From Mariniflexile sp044335535 (lineage in GTDB: Bacteria; Bacteroidota; Bacteroidia; Flavobacteriales; Flavobacteriaceae), in the NCBI RefSeq assembly GCF_044335535.1, contig NZ_JBIQVZ010000010.1, positions 38,263-102,262 of the forward strand: a stretch of DNA of 64,000 nucleotides. Reading direction: 5' to 3'. The translations under genes and the position numbers were made by a program. The stretch's first letter is position 1, and every line of letters starts with the position of its first letter. Positions 32,918-42,331 of the stretch are shown here, one piece after another. Below the pieces are notes generated by a model that was not told the origin of the DNA, did no database searches, and saw only the letters and a program-made list of their open reading frames with translations.

Positions 32918-34105
32918 TTAGTTAGGGGTTACTTTTTGAGTTAGTAACACCATGTTATTATCTTCCATATCGGTAGTAAAAAACAAAAACCTATCGCCTC
33001 CATCTTTAATATTGAATTTTTTACGGAGTTGTTCAACCGTTTCTGGAAAGTTACGTGTCGTGATATTGGCTTTTTTTACAGCTAATTTTTTTATGGCTTT
33101 TTTGTTATATGGTATGGCGTGTTCAATTTTAAAACACCTTCCGGGGAAATCCATCAAAATATCACTTGTGTATAAATGTGAGTGCTTATGAAGTTTAAAA
33201 AGGTTTAATTGGTTAGAGATAGAATCGAAACCACCAGCTTTTAAAACGGCGCTATTGGGTTCGTATAAATAGGTAAGTGGTTGGCTGTAAGTTGAAATTG
33301 TTGTTTTTTCATTTTCCAAATAAAAATCAAAAACTTCGTTATTATCTTTTTTAAGATTGATGGTTTTTATAGAAATGCTTTCTGCAAATCCGTCTTCCAA
33401 AACCCAAAGTAATTCTTTAACTTCATTATTTACAGCTACAACATGAATGGTTTTTACATGCTTTAACTCATTAATACCAACCGAAAAATCGAGTAGGGGC
33501 GATGTTTTAATTAAAATGTTTTTTGAGTGCTTGAATAGTAAATTAATATTTTCAGGTACATTGGGTAAGCAATCGTTTAAAAAAAAGACTTTTCCTTTAC
33601 TATCGTGTCTTCGGGAAGGGTCTATGTAAATCCAATCGAACGTTTTGGCGCTGGTTTTTAAATAGGTAATCCCATCAACAGCGTGTGTTTTTACATTTTG
33701 AATGGCTAATTGCTTGTAATTGTGTGTTACTATTTCGGAAAGTTCTTTGTTGATTTCGCAATGTTCGACCGTTTTAAAAGCTTTTGAAAAATAATAACAA
33801 TCGACCCCAAAACCGCCCGTTAAATCGATGATGGATGCTCCACTTATTAAACACAATTTATATTGTGCTGTTATCTCCGATGAGGTTTGCTCAATGTTTA
33901 ATTTGTTGGGGTAATAAATGTTTTTGCTTTCAAACCAAGTGGGTAGTTTCTTTTCGCTACGTTTTTTGGCTTCAATTTGTTCAACAATGGTTTTGGTTTC
34001 AATATTGGGGAAGTTGGTTCCTTTTAGCAATAAAGAAGCCATGTCAGAATTTAAGTTTTTATCTATGAATTCTTGAATTTCAGTACTTAAAATAGCCGTA
34101 TTCAA
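32918..34105 (-). CDS. THUMP-like class I SAM-dependent methyltransferase
   Basis: A 395-residue protein. The SAM site is DLTGGFGVDCYYF (about residues 95-107), followed by EINKEL and the motif IYIDPSRR (DPPY-like) near 160. The C-terminal part, with ITTRNFPETVEQLRKKF and GGDRFLFF, is the THUMP-like tail of a Bacteroidota family of putative RNA methyltransferases. The target base is unknown. It starts seven bases from the AI-2E transporter gene on the same strand. It appears to be ordinary core genome that separates the stress island from the nitrate block. Confidence 0.87.
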   Translation of the reverse strand: MNTAILSTEIQEFIDKNLNSDMASLLLKGTNFPNIETKTIVEQIEAKKRSEKKLPTWFESKNIYYPNKLNIEQTSSEITAQYKLCLISGASIIDLTGGFGVDCYYFSKAFKTVEHCEINKELSEIVTHNYKQLAIQNVKTHAVDGITYLKTSAKTFDWIYIDPSRRHDSKGKVFFLNDCLPNVPENINLLFKHSKNILIKTSPLLDFSVGINELKHVKTIHVVAVNNEVKELLWVLEDGFAESISIKTINLKKDNNEVFDFYLENEKTTISTYSQPLTYLYEPNSAVLKAGGFDSISNQLNLFKLHKHSHLYTSDILMDFPGRCFKIEHAIPYNKKAIKKLAVKKANITTRNFPETVEQLRKKFNIKDGGDRFLFFTTDMEDNNMVLLTQKVTPN

Positions 34106-34111
34106 AAGGTG

Positions 34112-35245
34112 TTATAAATCTTTAGTCAGTTTTTTTACAATTTTGTTTTCAGATAAAAATTCTTTCAAAATAACCTTAATGGCAGTATAGCTAGGCACTG
34201 CAAGTATTAAACCCATAACGCCAAACAGGATACCTGCGATTAAAATTAACAAAAATATTTCTAGCGGATGCGATTTTACGCTTTTAGAGAATATGAAAGG
34301 TTGACTGAAAAAATTATCGACTAGTTGCCCAATTATGAATACTATAAAGACCCAAAATGATTTAGGTAAAATAACGTCACTAAAACTTTCGCCAAGGTTA
34401 CTGGTCATGGTAAGTGCCAGCATTAAAAAGGCGCCAACCAATGGACCGACATAAGGAACAAGATTTAATAAAGCACACAAAAAGGCAATAACGATGGCGT
34501 TTTCAACATCAATAATGAGCAACCCAATCGTATAAATAATGAATAAGATTAAGATTTGAAAAATAAGACCAACAAAATATCTTGAAAGCAAATCTTTAAT
34601 TTTTGTTGAAGATTTTTTCCAGCCTAATTCTTTGTCATCTGGTATAAAAGTAAGCACACCATTTTCAAATAAATGGCTGTCTTTTAAAAAGAAAAAGGAA
34701 ATAAACAACACCGAAAATAACCCGATACTAAAATTCCCAAAACCACTAATAATCGAATTTAAAAAGTTGGGAATAAGTGCATAATCTATTTTTGATAGAA
34801 GGTTTGATTCCTTTATAGATTGCTCTAAATCAATTTGATGCATATTGAAGTAATTTATAATTTCAATATACAACTCTTCAATATTATTTTTTAGTTGATT
34901 GATGTTTAGTAACGATAAATTATGTTCTTGTTCTATTATTAAAGGAATAAATAAAGCCAGCAAACCAATAAATAACCCTATAAGAATTGCCATAGTAACT
35001 ATAACGGCCAAGGTGTTTTTAAACTTTAACCGACGTTCTAAAAAAATCACTATAGGTCTACCAATTAACGAAATGACAACGGCAATGGCTATGTAACCAA
35101 TTACCGATTGAATTTCATATAAAAACCATAGAAGTAAAGCAATACCTAAAATAATGGCTACTGCTTTTAAAATACCGTTTGCAATTAATTTTGAATTCAA
35201 TTGAAATAAATTATGAGTAAATATAATAATATTATTTACTATCAT
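34112..35245 (-). CDS. AI-2E family (PerM) transporter
   Basis: A 377-residue inner membrane protein with about eight membrane segments and the family hallmarks LIGRPIVIFLERRL near residue 65 and LLNLVPYVGPLVGAFLM near 265. Family members export small signals or ions (autoinducer-2, Na/H); the substrate here is unknown. An ATG at residue 18 region is an alternative start. It is upstream of the methyltransferase gene and behind the porin terminator. Confidence 0.9.
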   Translation of the reverse strand: MIVNNIIIFTHNLFQLNSKLIANGILKAVAIILGIALLLWFLYEIQSVIGYIAIAVVISLIGRPIVIFLERRLKFKNTLAVIVTMAILIGLFIGLLALFIPLIIEQEHNLSLLNINQLKNNIEELYIEIINYFNMHQIDLEQSIKESNLLSKIDYALIPNFLNSIISGFGNFSIGLFSVLFISFFFLKDSHLFENGVLTFIPDDKELGWKKSSTKIKDLLSRYFVGLIFQILILFIIYTIGLLIIDVENAIVIAFLCALLNLVPYVGPLVGAFLMLALTMTSNLGESFSDVILPKSFWVFIVFIIGQLVDNFFSQPFIFSKSVKSHPLEIFLLILIAGILFGVMGLILAVPSYTAIKVILKEFLSENKIVKKLTKDL

Positions 35246-35291
35246 TTCAAACAGTTACGATTTAAACTCATTTTTCATAATATTTTAAAAA

Positions 35292-35323
35292 AAAAGAACC
35301 CCATAATATTATGGAGTTCTTTT
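35292..35323 (-). terminator. Terminator behind the porin/nitrate operon
   Basis: AAAAGAAC-CCCATAAT pairs with ATTATGG-GTTCTTTT and a run of nine A on the plus strand gives a U tract on the minus strand. It lies 63 bp behind the porin stop codon. Confidence 0.75.
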
Positions 35324-35385
35324 GGATTTAAAACACTTAACTAACTCAAATTGATTAATAGCAGATAGCTTGTTTGTTTTGTTTA

Positions 35386-36672
35386 TTAGTTTAAAAATTT
35401 AGGTTTTATTACCAACATAGCCCATGCCCAGTTTTGAGTATCTGATGCATTAGCCTCGGTTACACCTTTTAACTCGTACATACCGTCTGCAGCAAACATG
35501 TGTGAATAACCCAAGACCATATTATAACCTTTAAATTTCTTTGTAAATACTAAATCCAATTCGGTTCCTAAAGATTTTTCGCCACTAGCCAGCTCTTGTT
35601 CGCCACTAAAATTAAGTGCTTTAACCAATAAGCTAGATGTTTCGCTTAATGTAAAGTTGGCACTTGCATGAATATCAAACAAACCAATTGAATTTGCATG
35701 ATTTCCTACGTAGAAATAATCCATGAATCCGTTGAATTTGTGGTTTGTACCATATAATGGGAAGAAAGCGCTTGTTTCTCCTGCCGCTTTATCATTTCCG
35801 CTTATAATTTCTATTCCAGCTCCTAAACCAACCTTAGCAGTTGCTTTATAAGTTAAATCCAATCCTAACAGATAAGCTCCTTTTACGTCCACTTCACCAG
35901 CTGCTAATTGCTCTTTACCTGTTTGAATAAATGCATTTGCAGCTAATCCTAAACTACCGTTTTTATATTCTAAATGAGTACCAATTGTTTGAAGATTACT
36001 AGTTCCATCTGCAACATTTGGAGTCACCGTTGTATCAAAATTTTGGAATCCATTGTTCAACAATAATAAACTTCCTGAAAAATTTTCCCATGCTTGTTTT
36101 AAATATAGGTATTGCATAGTTTTATATGAAAAGAACCCTGTGGTATTATAAGCAGTTCCTGTATTTACAAATCCTGTTGGGTTAGAGTAATCTTGACTAA
36201 ACGCCAAGCCTAAATCGATCATAAACTTTTCTTTTTTATATTTAATTAAGCCTGCATCGTGGTTACGCCCTTGTTGTGCCCAATCTAAACCTCCAAATAT
36301 ACGTTGGTCGTCATAAGAAATAACTTGTCGCCCTAACTTGGTAGAAAAACCTGAACCTAAATTAAGTTCGGCCCACGCTTCAAAAACAGCAAACGAGTTG
36401 TTTTGGTCGTACGGTAAAATTTGTCTGTTTTCACCCCAAACCATCACATCTTGAAGACTTAAATAAAACTTATAAGCTTCGGTAGTAAACCCTGCATTTA
36501 ACCTTGCTCGTGTAGAGATTCCAAAACCGGCATCGGCAGCATCAGGAATGATACTTCCAAAACCATGGCGGTACTCTGTTCGTGGTCTAAATTCACCATC
36601 TAATGTAAATTGTGCTTGTGCAAATTGTAAGCACCCCAATAATAGTCCTAAAATTACGTATTGTCTTTTCAT
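35386..36672 (-). CDS. Outer membrane porin of the alginate-export type
   Basis: A 428-residue protein with a signal peptide (LGLLLGCLQFAQAQ, cut near residue 21) and then an alternating beta-barrel pattern from GEFRPRTEYRHG to the C-terminal aromatic strand. YDDQRIFGGLDWAQQGRNHD is typical of the alginate_exp barrel family, which in Bacteroidota also serves nitrate clusters. It probably lets nitrate or a related anion cross the outer membrane, since it is the last gene of the NrtABCD operon (42 bp behind the ATPase). Substrate is inferred from context only. Confidence 0.85.
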   Translation of the reverse strand: MKRQYVILGLLLGCLQFAQAQFTLDGEFRPRTEYRHGFGSIIPDAADAGFGISTRARLNAGFTTEAYKFYLSLQDVMVWGENRQILPYDQNNSFAVFEAWAELNLGSGFSTKLGRQVISYDDQRIFGGLDWAQQGRNHDAGLIKYKKEKFMIDLGLAFSQDYSNPTGFVNTGTAYNTTGFFSYKTMQYLYLKQAWENFSGSLLLLNNGFQNFDTTVTPNVADGTSNLQTIGTHLEYKNGSLGLAANAFIQTGKEQLAAGEVDVKGAYLLGLDLTYKATAKVGLGAGIEIISGNDKAAGETSAFFPLYGTNHKFNGFMDYFYVGNHANSIGLFDIHASANFTLSETSSLLVKALNFSGEQELASGEKSLGTELDLVFTKKFKGYNMVLGYSHMFAADGMYELKGVTEANASDTQNWAWAMLVIKPKFLN

Positions 36673-36713
36673 TTTTTTTTGATTTTAATTTATAATTGTT
36701 TGGTTTAAGGTAT

Positions 36714-37544
36714 TTAATGTTCTAAAAAATCTATAAGATGTTTTCTGTATTTGTAATAATCATCATGTTCCAACACCGATTTTCGGGTTCTTGGCCGTTC
36801 AAAATCGATGTTTAAAATATCGCCAATTTTAGCCTTGGGTCCACTGGTCATCATCACCACGCGATCTGCTAAGAAAATAGCTTCATCCACATCGTGGGTA
36901 ATCATAACTGCAGTGATTTTTTCTTTATTCCAAATTTCTATTAGGATGTCTTGAAGCTCGCCCCTTGTTAAAGAATCTAGCATTCCGAAAGGTTCATCAA
37001 GAAGTAATACTTTAGGTTTGATGGCAAATGCTCTGGCAATACCAACACGTTGTTGCATGCCTTGAGAGAGTTCTGAAGCTCTTTTATTAAAAGCATCTTC
37101 CAATCCTACTTTTTGCAAATAGTATTTAGCAATATCGTTGCGTTGTGCTTTGGTAGCGTCTGGAAATACTTGGTTAACACCTAGCAATACATTTTGAAGA
37201 GATGTCATCCATGGCATTAAGCTGGGCGATTGAAAAATAACACCTCTATCGGGTCCTGGACCTTTAATATGGTGCCCCAGAACAGATATATTACCGCCTG
37301 AAATAGCATTAAGTCCTGCAATCATTGAAAGCATGGTTGTTTTACCACAGCCAGAGTGCCCAATAATGGTGACAAACTCCTCTTTCATAATTTGAAGATT
37401 CAAATCTTCCAACACAATGTAATCACCTTTGGGCGTTGGGTATACTTTCTTAAGGTTTTTCAAATCCAACATAACTCTGGAAGGGAACATGATACCGTTT
37501 TCGGTATCTATATCTCTATTGTAATCTATGGTATTTGTGTTCAT
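36714..37544 (-). CDS. nrtD: Nitrate ABC transporter ATPase, NrtD-like
   Basis: A 276-residue ABC ATPase. The Walker A is GHSGCGKTT (about 57-65), the Q loop follows in IFQSPSLMPW, the signature is LSQGMQQRVGIARAF and the Walker B is LLLDEPFGMLD. The C-terminal FERPRTR tail is typical of the nitrate/bicarbonate/taurine subfamily. It pairs with the NrtC-like ATPase 11 bp away and energises uptake at the inner membrane. Confidence 0.9.
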   Translation of the reverse strand: MNTNTIDYNRDIDTENGIMFPSRVMLDLKNLKKVYPTPKGDYIVLEDLNLQIMKEEFVTIIGHSGCGKTTMLSMIAGLNAISGGNISVLGHHIKGPGPDRGVIFQSPSLMPWMTSLQNVLLGVNQVFPDATKAQRNDIAKYYLQKVGLEDAFNKRASELSQGMQQRVGIARAFAIKPKVLLLDEPFGMLDSLTRGELQDILIEIWNKEKITAVMITHDVDEAIFLADRVVMMTSGPKAKIGDILNIDFERPRTRKSVLEHDDYYKYRKHLIDFLEH

Positions 37545-37555
37545 TTGTTCTTTAT

Positions 37556-38401
37556 TTAGAAGTATCCAGCAAAGTTTTTAGGGCTCAATTCTGGTAACAT
37601 ATATTCTTTTTGAGCTACAGATTTTCGTTCGTTTCCTATATCCATTAAGTATTCAATAATGGCATTTCTTGTTTTTTTGAAATTAGGATTATCGTTCATT
37701 TCCGTTTTATCTCGTGGACGTTCAATATCAATTTTAAACTCAGGTCCTAACGTAGCATTGGGACCTGGACGTAATGGAATAATGCGATCTGCCATATAAA
37801 TTCCCTCATCTACATCATTAGTGATTAGCAGTGCAGTACGTTTTTCTTTACCCCAAATATTTAAAATTTCATCTTGTAAATTGCCGCGTGTTAAGGCGTC
37901 TAAAGCACCAAGCGGTTCGTCCATAATAATCATTTCGGGTTTCATGGCTAAGGCGCGTGCTACGGCAACGCGCTGGCGCATACCACCCGATAACTCTTTA
38001 GGGCGCTTGTTAATGGCGTGCGATAAGCTTACCATGTCTACATACTCTGCCACAATACTGTTTAGCTCTGTCTTGCTTTTTTTAGGAAATGCCTCCTTGA
38101 CCGCCATATAAACATTCTGTCCAACGGTTAACCAAGGGAGTAATGAGTAATTCTGAAAAATAACCCCACGTTCATGGCTTGTTCCAACAACAGGTTCGCC
38201 TTTAAACAATACTTCGCCGCTTGTAGGCTCTAAAAGGCCATTTATTAAGTTTACCAAGGTCGTTTTTCCGCTGCCAGTAAAACCCACAATAGCAACAAAT
38301 TCACCTTCTTCAATAGACAAATTAATGTTCGAAAGCACTTTGGTAGCGTTATCGTCTTTACCGTAGGTTTTGTAAATATTATTTAATTCTAAGTATGCCA
38401 T
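37556..38401 (-). CDS. nrtC: Nitrate ABC transporter ATPase, NrtC-like
   Basis: A 281-residue ABC ATPase with Walker A GFTGSGKTT, signature LSGGMRQRVAVARAL and Walker B MIIMDEPLGALD. Cyanobacterial NrtC carries an extra substrate-binding domain at the C-terminus; this protein ends after the ATPase, as is usual in Bacteroidota. Its start is 322 bp from the permease gene because repeats lie in between. Confidence 0.88.
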   Translation of the reverse strand: MAYLELNNIYKTYGKDDNATKVLSNINLSIEEGEFVAIVGFTGSGKTTLVNLINGLLEPTSGEVLFKGEPVVGTSHERGVIFQNYSLLPWLTVGQNVYMAVKEAFPKKSKTELNSIVAEYVDMVSLSHAINKRPKELSGGMRQRVAVARALAMKPEMIIMDEPLGALDALTRGNLQDEILNIWGKEKRTALLITNDVDEGIYMADRIIPLRPGPNATLGPEFKIDIERPRDKTEMNDNPNFKKTRNAIIEYLMDIGNERKSVAQKEYMLPELSPKNFAGYF

Positions 38402-38723
38402 TTTGTTGTTTTTTGTTGATTCGTTGATTTGTTGATTCCATTATTTGGGCGTTACCGCAAGGGGCGGGCTTTCCGTTACAAGTCCTCACTCCTGTGTCGC
38501 TGTGGGCTTTCCACTGCAAATGTGAAACATTCACGATTTCAAATTTATCAAAGTAAAATGTATGAGTAATCCCTAACGCACTGTACGGTTCCAATTTAAA
38601 TTCCTTCACGTTCATTATGTCATTTTACTTCAACGATTAATAAAAAAAACTGAAACTCTGAAACTTTGTTACTCTGCAACTCTGCAACTCTGCAACTTTG
38701 AAACTTTGAAACTCAGAAACTTA
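38402..38723. repeat. Repeat-filled spacer between nrtB and nrtC
   Basis: The spacer splits an otherwise tight operon. At 38450-38530 it holds a GC-rich flavobacterial interspersed word (GGGCGTTACCGCAAGGGGCG, then GGGCTTTCC twice). At 38645-38722 it holds an 8-base simple repeat of AACTCTGC/AACTTTGA units. An open frame on the minus strand through the first part (38379-38615) looks accidental. Confidence 0.6.
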
Positions 38724-39830
38724 TTAAATCCCATCATTTTTATTAAACGAAATCACATTTTGAATGGTTAACATAATTCTGTCCAACAAAAATCCAATGC
38801 CACCAATAACAAACATAGCAACAATAATTTTTGAATTGGAATCTATCGCTCCATTCTGGAATTCTTCCCAAACAAACGATCCCAAACCAGGACTTTGTGC
38901 CAATAATTCAATGGCAATAAGCACCATCCAAGATACAGAAAGCGTAATTCTTAATCCAGTAAAAATTAATGGTAGCGCAGATGGCAATATTACTTTAAAC
39001 ACTTTTTGAAATGTCCCCAATTTCAATACTTTAGCGACGTTTATGTAATCTTTATCTACCGATGAAACCCCCATAGCTGTGTTTACTAAAGTTGCCCACA
39101 TAGAACATAAACCAACACTAATAAACGAGATGATAAAGGCGCTATCAGATTCGGAGTTTTTAGTTAATGTTTTTACAATCATAAAAACAAGTAATAACCA
39201 AACTACGGGCGATACCGGTTTAAAAATTTGAATTAACCAGTTTACCGAACTTCTCAAGGTTTTACTAAGCCCTATGACGATCCCGATAGGAACTGCTATA
39301 AGCAGTGCTAAAATAAACCCTGCAAAAACGGTTTTTATACTAGTTAGAATCTGGTCAACAAACGATGGTCTTCCTGTATATGTTATGGCATCTTTGCCTT
39401 CTGCCAATCGTTTTGCGTTTAAAGCAGCTGTTTTTTGAATAAAGGCTTCCTTGTCGGCTTTAATAACGAAATGGTCGTCTAATAAAGTTTTAAAAGAAGC
39501 CCAAACTTGAGCAGGAGATGGTAATGTGTTTGGTTGGCATTTGATAGCACCTGATGCTATACAAGCTCTCATAGCATCTGCTGCTTCCTGCCCTTGTTCG
39601 GTTAACGCTTTTTCTATTTTGTATTCAGCTTCTGTATTATACAGTGCTTTAGCTCCCATGTGCCATAATCCTATAAATAAGAGCATGGAAGCAAGAGGCA
39701 CGACTACTTTTCGCAAGAAGTTTTTAAAATCTTCTTTCTCAATGTTCCCAGTAAATATCGATTTTATAGTTTTTAAAAAATCCAATCCTACAAACTTGGT
39801 TATTTTATCTAATGTTATGCTTTGCTTCAT
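38724..39830 (-). CDS. nrtB: Nitrate ABC transporter permease, NrtB-like
   Basis: A 368-residue inner membrane permease. It has a first membrane segment near 47-62, then a long periplasmic insert (about 70-155) and the binding-protein-dependent transport domain (about 165-350) with the EAA-like loop KVLKLGTFQKVFKVILPSALP. The first half is longer than in standard NrtB, as in Bacteroidota homologues. It starts 23 bp behind nrtA. Confidence 0.9.
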   Translation of the reverse strand: MKQSITLDKITKFVGLDFLKTIKSIFTGNIEKEDFKNFLRKVVVPLASMLLFIGLWHMGAKALYNTEAEYKIEKALTEQGQEAADAMRACIASGAIKCQPNTLPSPAQVWASFKTLLDDHFVIKADKEAFIQKTAALNAKRLAEGKDAITYTGRPSFVDQILTSIKTVFAGFILALLIAVPIGIVIGLSKTLRSSVNWLIQIFKPVSPVVWLLLVFMIVKTLTKNSESDSAFIISFISVGLCSMWATLVNTAMGVSSVDKDYINVAKVLKLGTFQKVFKVILPSALPLIFTGLRITLSVSWMVLIAIELLAQSPGLGSFVWEEFQNGAIDSNSKIIVAMFVIGGIGFLLDRIMLTIQNVISFNKNDGI

Positions 39831-39853
39831 GAGTACTAACTTTTTTGAAAATT

Positions 39854-41239
39854 TTATTTTTTATCTTTATTTCCTATAGAGAAACTATTGATATATCCTA
39901 TTGGGTCTTTAGCATCGTACTTAGTACCATCAATAAAATCGGTTGTTGCAGGTTTGTAACCATCTGTACTAGGCACATCGCTTGCAGGAATATTGCCTTC
40001 TGCTACCAATAAATCGGCTGCTTTTTTCCAGATATCAGGTCTGTAAATCTTTTTAATAGTTTCAGAATACCATCCTTCTGGTTTCGCATCAGGAATTTGT
40101 CCCCATCTGCGCATTTGGGTTAAGAACCAAATACCATCAGAGTAAAAAGGATAGGTTGCATTATACTTGTAGAATACGTTAAAGTCTGGCATGTCACGTT
40201 TATCACCTTTTTCAAATTCAAAAGTACCTGTCATGGAATTAGCTAAAACCACCTCGTCTGCACCCACATATTGAGGCATTGATAATATTTTAACTGCTTC
40301 AGCTCTGTTTCCTGGTTCGTCTAACCATTTACCTGCACGAATTAAAGCTTTGGTAACTGCTATGGCAGTATTTGGGTTTTCGTCAACAAACTTTTTTGTC
40401 ATTACAAACACTTTCTCTGGGTTGTTTTTCCAGATGTCGTAGTTGGTTACAACCGGCACACCAATACCTTTAAAAACAGCTTGTTGGTTCCAAGGCTCAC
40501 CTACACAATATCCATAAATAGTACCTGCTTCCAAGGTTGCTGGCATTTGTGGTGGTGGCGTAACAGATAGTAACACATCGGCACCAATTTGTCCTTGTAC
40601 ATTATCGGCAGTGTACATACCAGGGTTAATTCCTGCAGCAGCTAACCAATATCTGATTTCGTAATTGTGTGTAGACACAGGGAATACCATGCCCATTTTA
40701 AAGGCATTTCCTTTATTTTTATATTCAGTAATTACAGGCTTTAAAGCATCTGCTTTTATAGGATGAATTGGTTTTCCATCGGCATCTTTTGGCACATTTG
40801 GCTTCATTTTAGCCCAAACATCGTTTGATACTGTAATACCATTTCCGTTTAAATCCATAGAATAGGAGGTAACCAACTCTGCTTGTCTACCAAAGCCTGC
40901 ACCAGCTGCAATAGGTTGACCCGCTAACATGTGAGCCCCGTCTAATTGCCCGTCAATAACACGGTCTAAAATATTTTTCCAGTTTGATTGTGCTTCAACA
41001 GATACAAATAATCCTTCATCTTCAAAAAATCCTTTTTCTTTTGCAATGGCTAAAGGTGCCATGTCGGTTAATTTGATAAAACCAAAAGTTAATTGTGGTT
41101 TTTCAATATCTAATGTTTTTGTTTTAGAAACTTCGGCAGTAACTTCTTCAGTTGATGCTTTTTTTTCTTTTCCACCACAGGCGCATAGTAGCAATCCAAG
41201 TGATAAGACCCATGTTGATTTTGTTAATAGTGATTTCAT
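39854..41239 (-). CDS. nrtA: Nitrate-binding lipoprotein, NrtA/CmpA family
   Basis: A 461-residue binding protein. The signal peptide ends in a lipobox, LLLCAC, so the protein is lipid-anchored in the periplasm. The mature domain has the NrtA/CmpA pattern: LTFGFIKLTDMAPLAIAKEKGFF, later GYCVGEPWNQQAVFKGIG and WFLTQMRRWGQIP. It delivers nitrate (or nitrite/bicarbonate) to the NrtBCD complex. It is the first gene of the operon, with a consensus promoter at 41289-41319. Confidence 0.92.
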   Translation of the reverse strand: MKSLLTKSTWVLSLGLLLCACGGKEKKASTEEVTAEVSKTKTLDIEKPQLTFGFIKLTDMAPLAIAKEKGFFEDEGLFVSVEAQSNWKNILDRVIDGQLDGAHMLAGQPIAAGAGFGRQAELVTSYSMDLNGNGITVSNDVWAKMKPNVPKDADGKPIHPIKADALKPVITEYKNKGNAFKMGMVFPVSTHNYEIRYWLAAAGINPGMYTADNVQGQIGADVLLSVTPPPQMPATLEAGTIYGYCVGEPWNQQAVFKGIGVPVVTNYDIWKNNPEKVFVMTKKFVDENPNTAIAVTKALIRAGKWLDEPGNRAEAVKILSMPQYVGADEVVLANSMTGTFEFEKGDKRDMPDFNVFYKYNATYPFYSDGIWFLTQMRRWGQIPDAKPEGWYSETIKKIYRPDIWKKAADLLVAEGNIPASDVPSTDGYKPATTDFIDGTKYDAKDPIGYINSFSIGNKDKK

Positions 41240-41263
41240 AGTATCTAGTTTTAATATTTTTAA

Positions 41264-41319
41264 TAAGTATTAGTACTTAATTACATGACAAATATATAAG
41301 TAGTATTATTTTTATTCAA
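41264..41319 (-). promoter_or_regulatory. nrtA promoter with a TAAGTA/TACTTA palindrome
   Basis: On the minus strand TTG (41319-41317), a 20 bp spacer and TATATTTG (41296-41289) give a consensus Bacteroidota promoter, so the transcript starts near 41282. The inverted repeat TAAGTA-TTAG-TACTTA at 41264-41279 lies just inside the transcript, a place suited to a repressor or an RNA signal. Confidence 0.55.
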
Positions 41320-41451
41320 TGACATACAACATGTAACAATAACCTTTTATGCATGTTTAAAGAACTTAAACAGCATGAAAAAAACTGCTATAATACAGTT
41401 TTGTTGTTTAATTAATTGAAAAATAGTTGGTTATGATTTGTTGATTAGAAA

Positions 41452-41485
41452 AAACGGCTTTACGTATTAATACGTAAAGCCGTTT
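41452..41485 (-). terminator. Long perfect hairpin terminator
   Basis: AAACGGCTTTACGTA and its exact complement form a 15 bp stem with a TTAA loop. On the minus strand a run of T follows. It lies about 120 bp behind the multihaem cytochrome gene. The rest of 41240-41603 holds the nrtA promoter and AT-rich sequence, and a doubled CAAATTGACAA word near 41570-41590. Confidence 0.75.
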
Positions 41486-41603
41486 GTTTGGTTACTAGAT
41501 TAGTTAAGTAATTAGATCTGTAAGTATATGAAAGGAAGTATTTATTTGGTAATTTTAAAGAACTACAAATTGACAACTACAAATTGACAATTAATATAGA
41601 GAG

Positions 41604-42320
41604 TTATTTGTCATTCATCTTTTTAACCCACTCCAATTGGGTTAATCCAATATATTTTTTGTCATTACCATAAGGATCGAAACCTCCTTTTAAATAGGCT
41701 TTAATAAGCTTCATAGGAATGGTGTCTTTTAGCTTAACAGGGACTTCATGGGTATGGTTTCCATGAAAATCATGGCATTCAATACAGGTAAACCATTGTT
41801 CATTGGCAATAAGTGTTTTATGTGAGACGTCTAAAGGATCGTCTTCAACTTCTAAATCTTTATGACAGTTCATACAGTAGTTCATGCTTACCGAAGCTAC
41901 AGTTACGCGTTCGCCTTTATGTTCGGTATGGCACGTGATGCATGTTGTAGCATTTATTTGTTTGATAGCATCACTAAATCTAGGTTCCGTGAATCGATGT
42001 GTTGGATGTCTGTCATTCGGTCTATCATGGCAACTTAAACAGTTGTCGACTGTTACATCACTGGTTCCAAAATCAACACTATTTTTACGGATCCCAACAG
42101 CATGCTCTATATTGGATTGCATTTGTTGCATCAGATTTCCTTTCGCATCTGCATGACATGCTATACAGGAAACATCGGCATGACCAGAATTCATTGGACC
42201 CAATGAAATATATTTTTCAGAAGATTCTAAATTTAGAAATATAAATAGAAGGCCTCCTAGAGTTAGACCTGTAATTCCACCAATAAATTGTCTCTTTCTT
42301 AATGGACTTACTTTAATCAT
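41604..42320 (-). CDS. Membrane-anchored pentahaem cytochrome c
   Basis: A 238-residue protein with one N-terminal membrane anchor (about 12-29) and five haem c sites: CIACH, CLSCH, CITCH, CMNCH and CIECH. Extra His residues between them can supply the sixth ligands. The layout is close to NapC/NrfH-like and cytochrome c3-type electron carriers, with the haems on the periplasmic side. It is the last gene of a minus-strand unit with the reductase, the membrane cytochrome b-like protein and the haem lipoprotein. A role in carrying electrons to a periplasmic oxidoreductase is likely; the partner lies outside the window. Confidence 0.88.
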   Translation of the reverse strand: MIKVSPLRKRQFIGGITGLTLGGLLFIFLNLESSEKYISLGPMNSGHADVSCIACHADAKGNLMQQMQSNIEHAVGIRKNSVDFGTSDVTVDNCLSCHDRPNDRHPTHRFTEPRFSDAIKQINATTCITCHTEHKGERVTVASVSMNYCMNCHKDLEVEDDPLDVSHKTLIANEQWFTCIECHDFHGNHTHEVPVKLKDTIPMKLIKAYLKGGFDPYGNDKKYIGLTQLEWVKKMNDK

Positions 42321-42331
42321 AATAATTTGAA

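Noticed and set aside
38379..38615. Open frame of 78 codons between nrtB and nrtC
   Set aside because: It crosses a dispersed GC-rich repeat and overlaps the start of nrtC. The residues show no family pattern.
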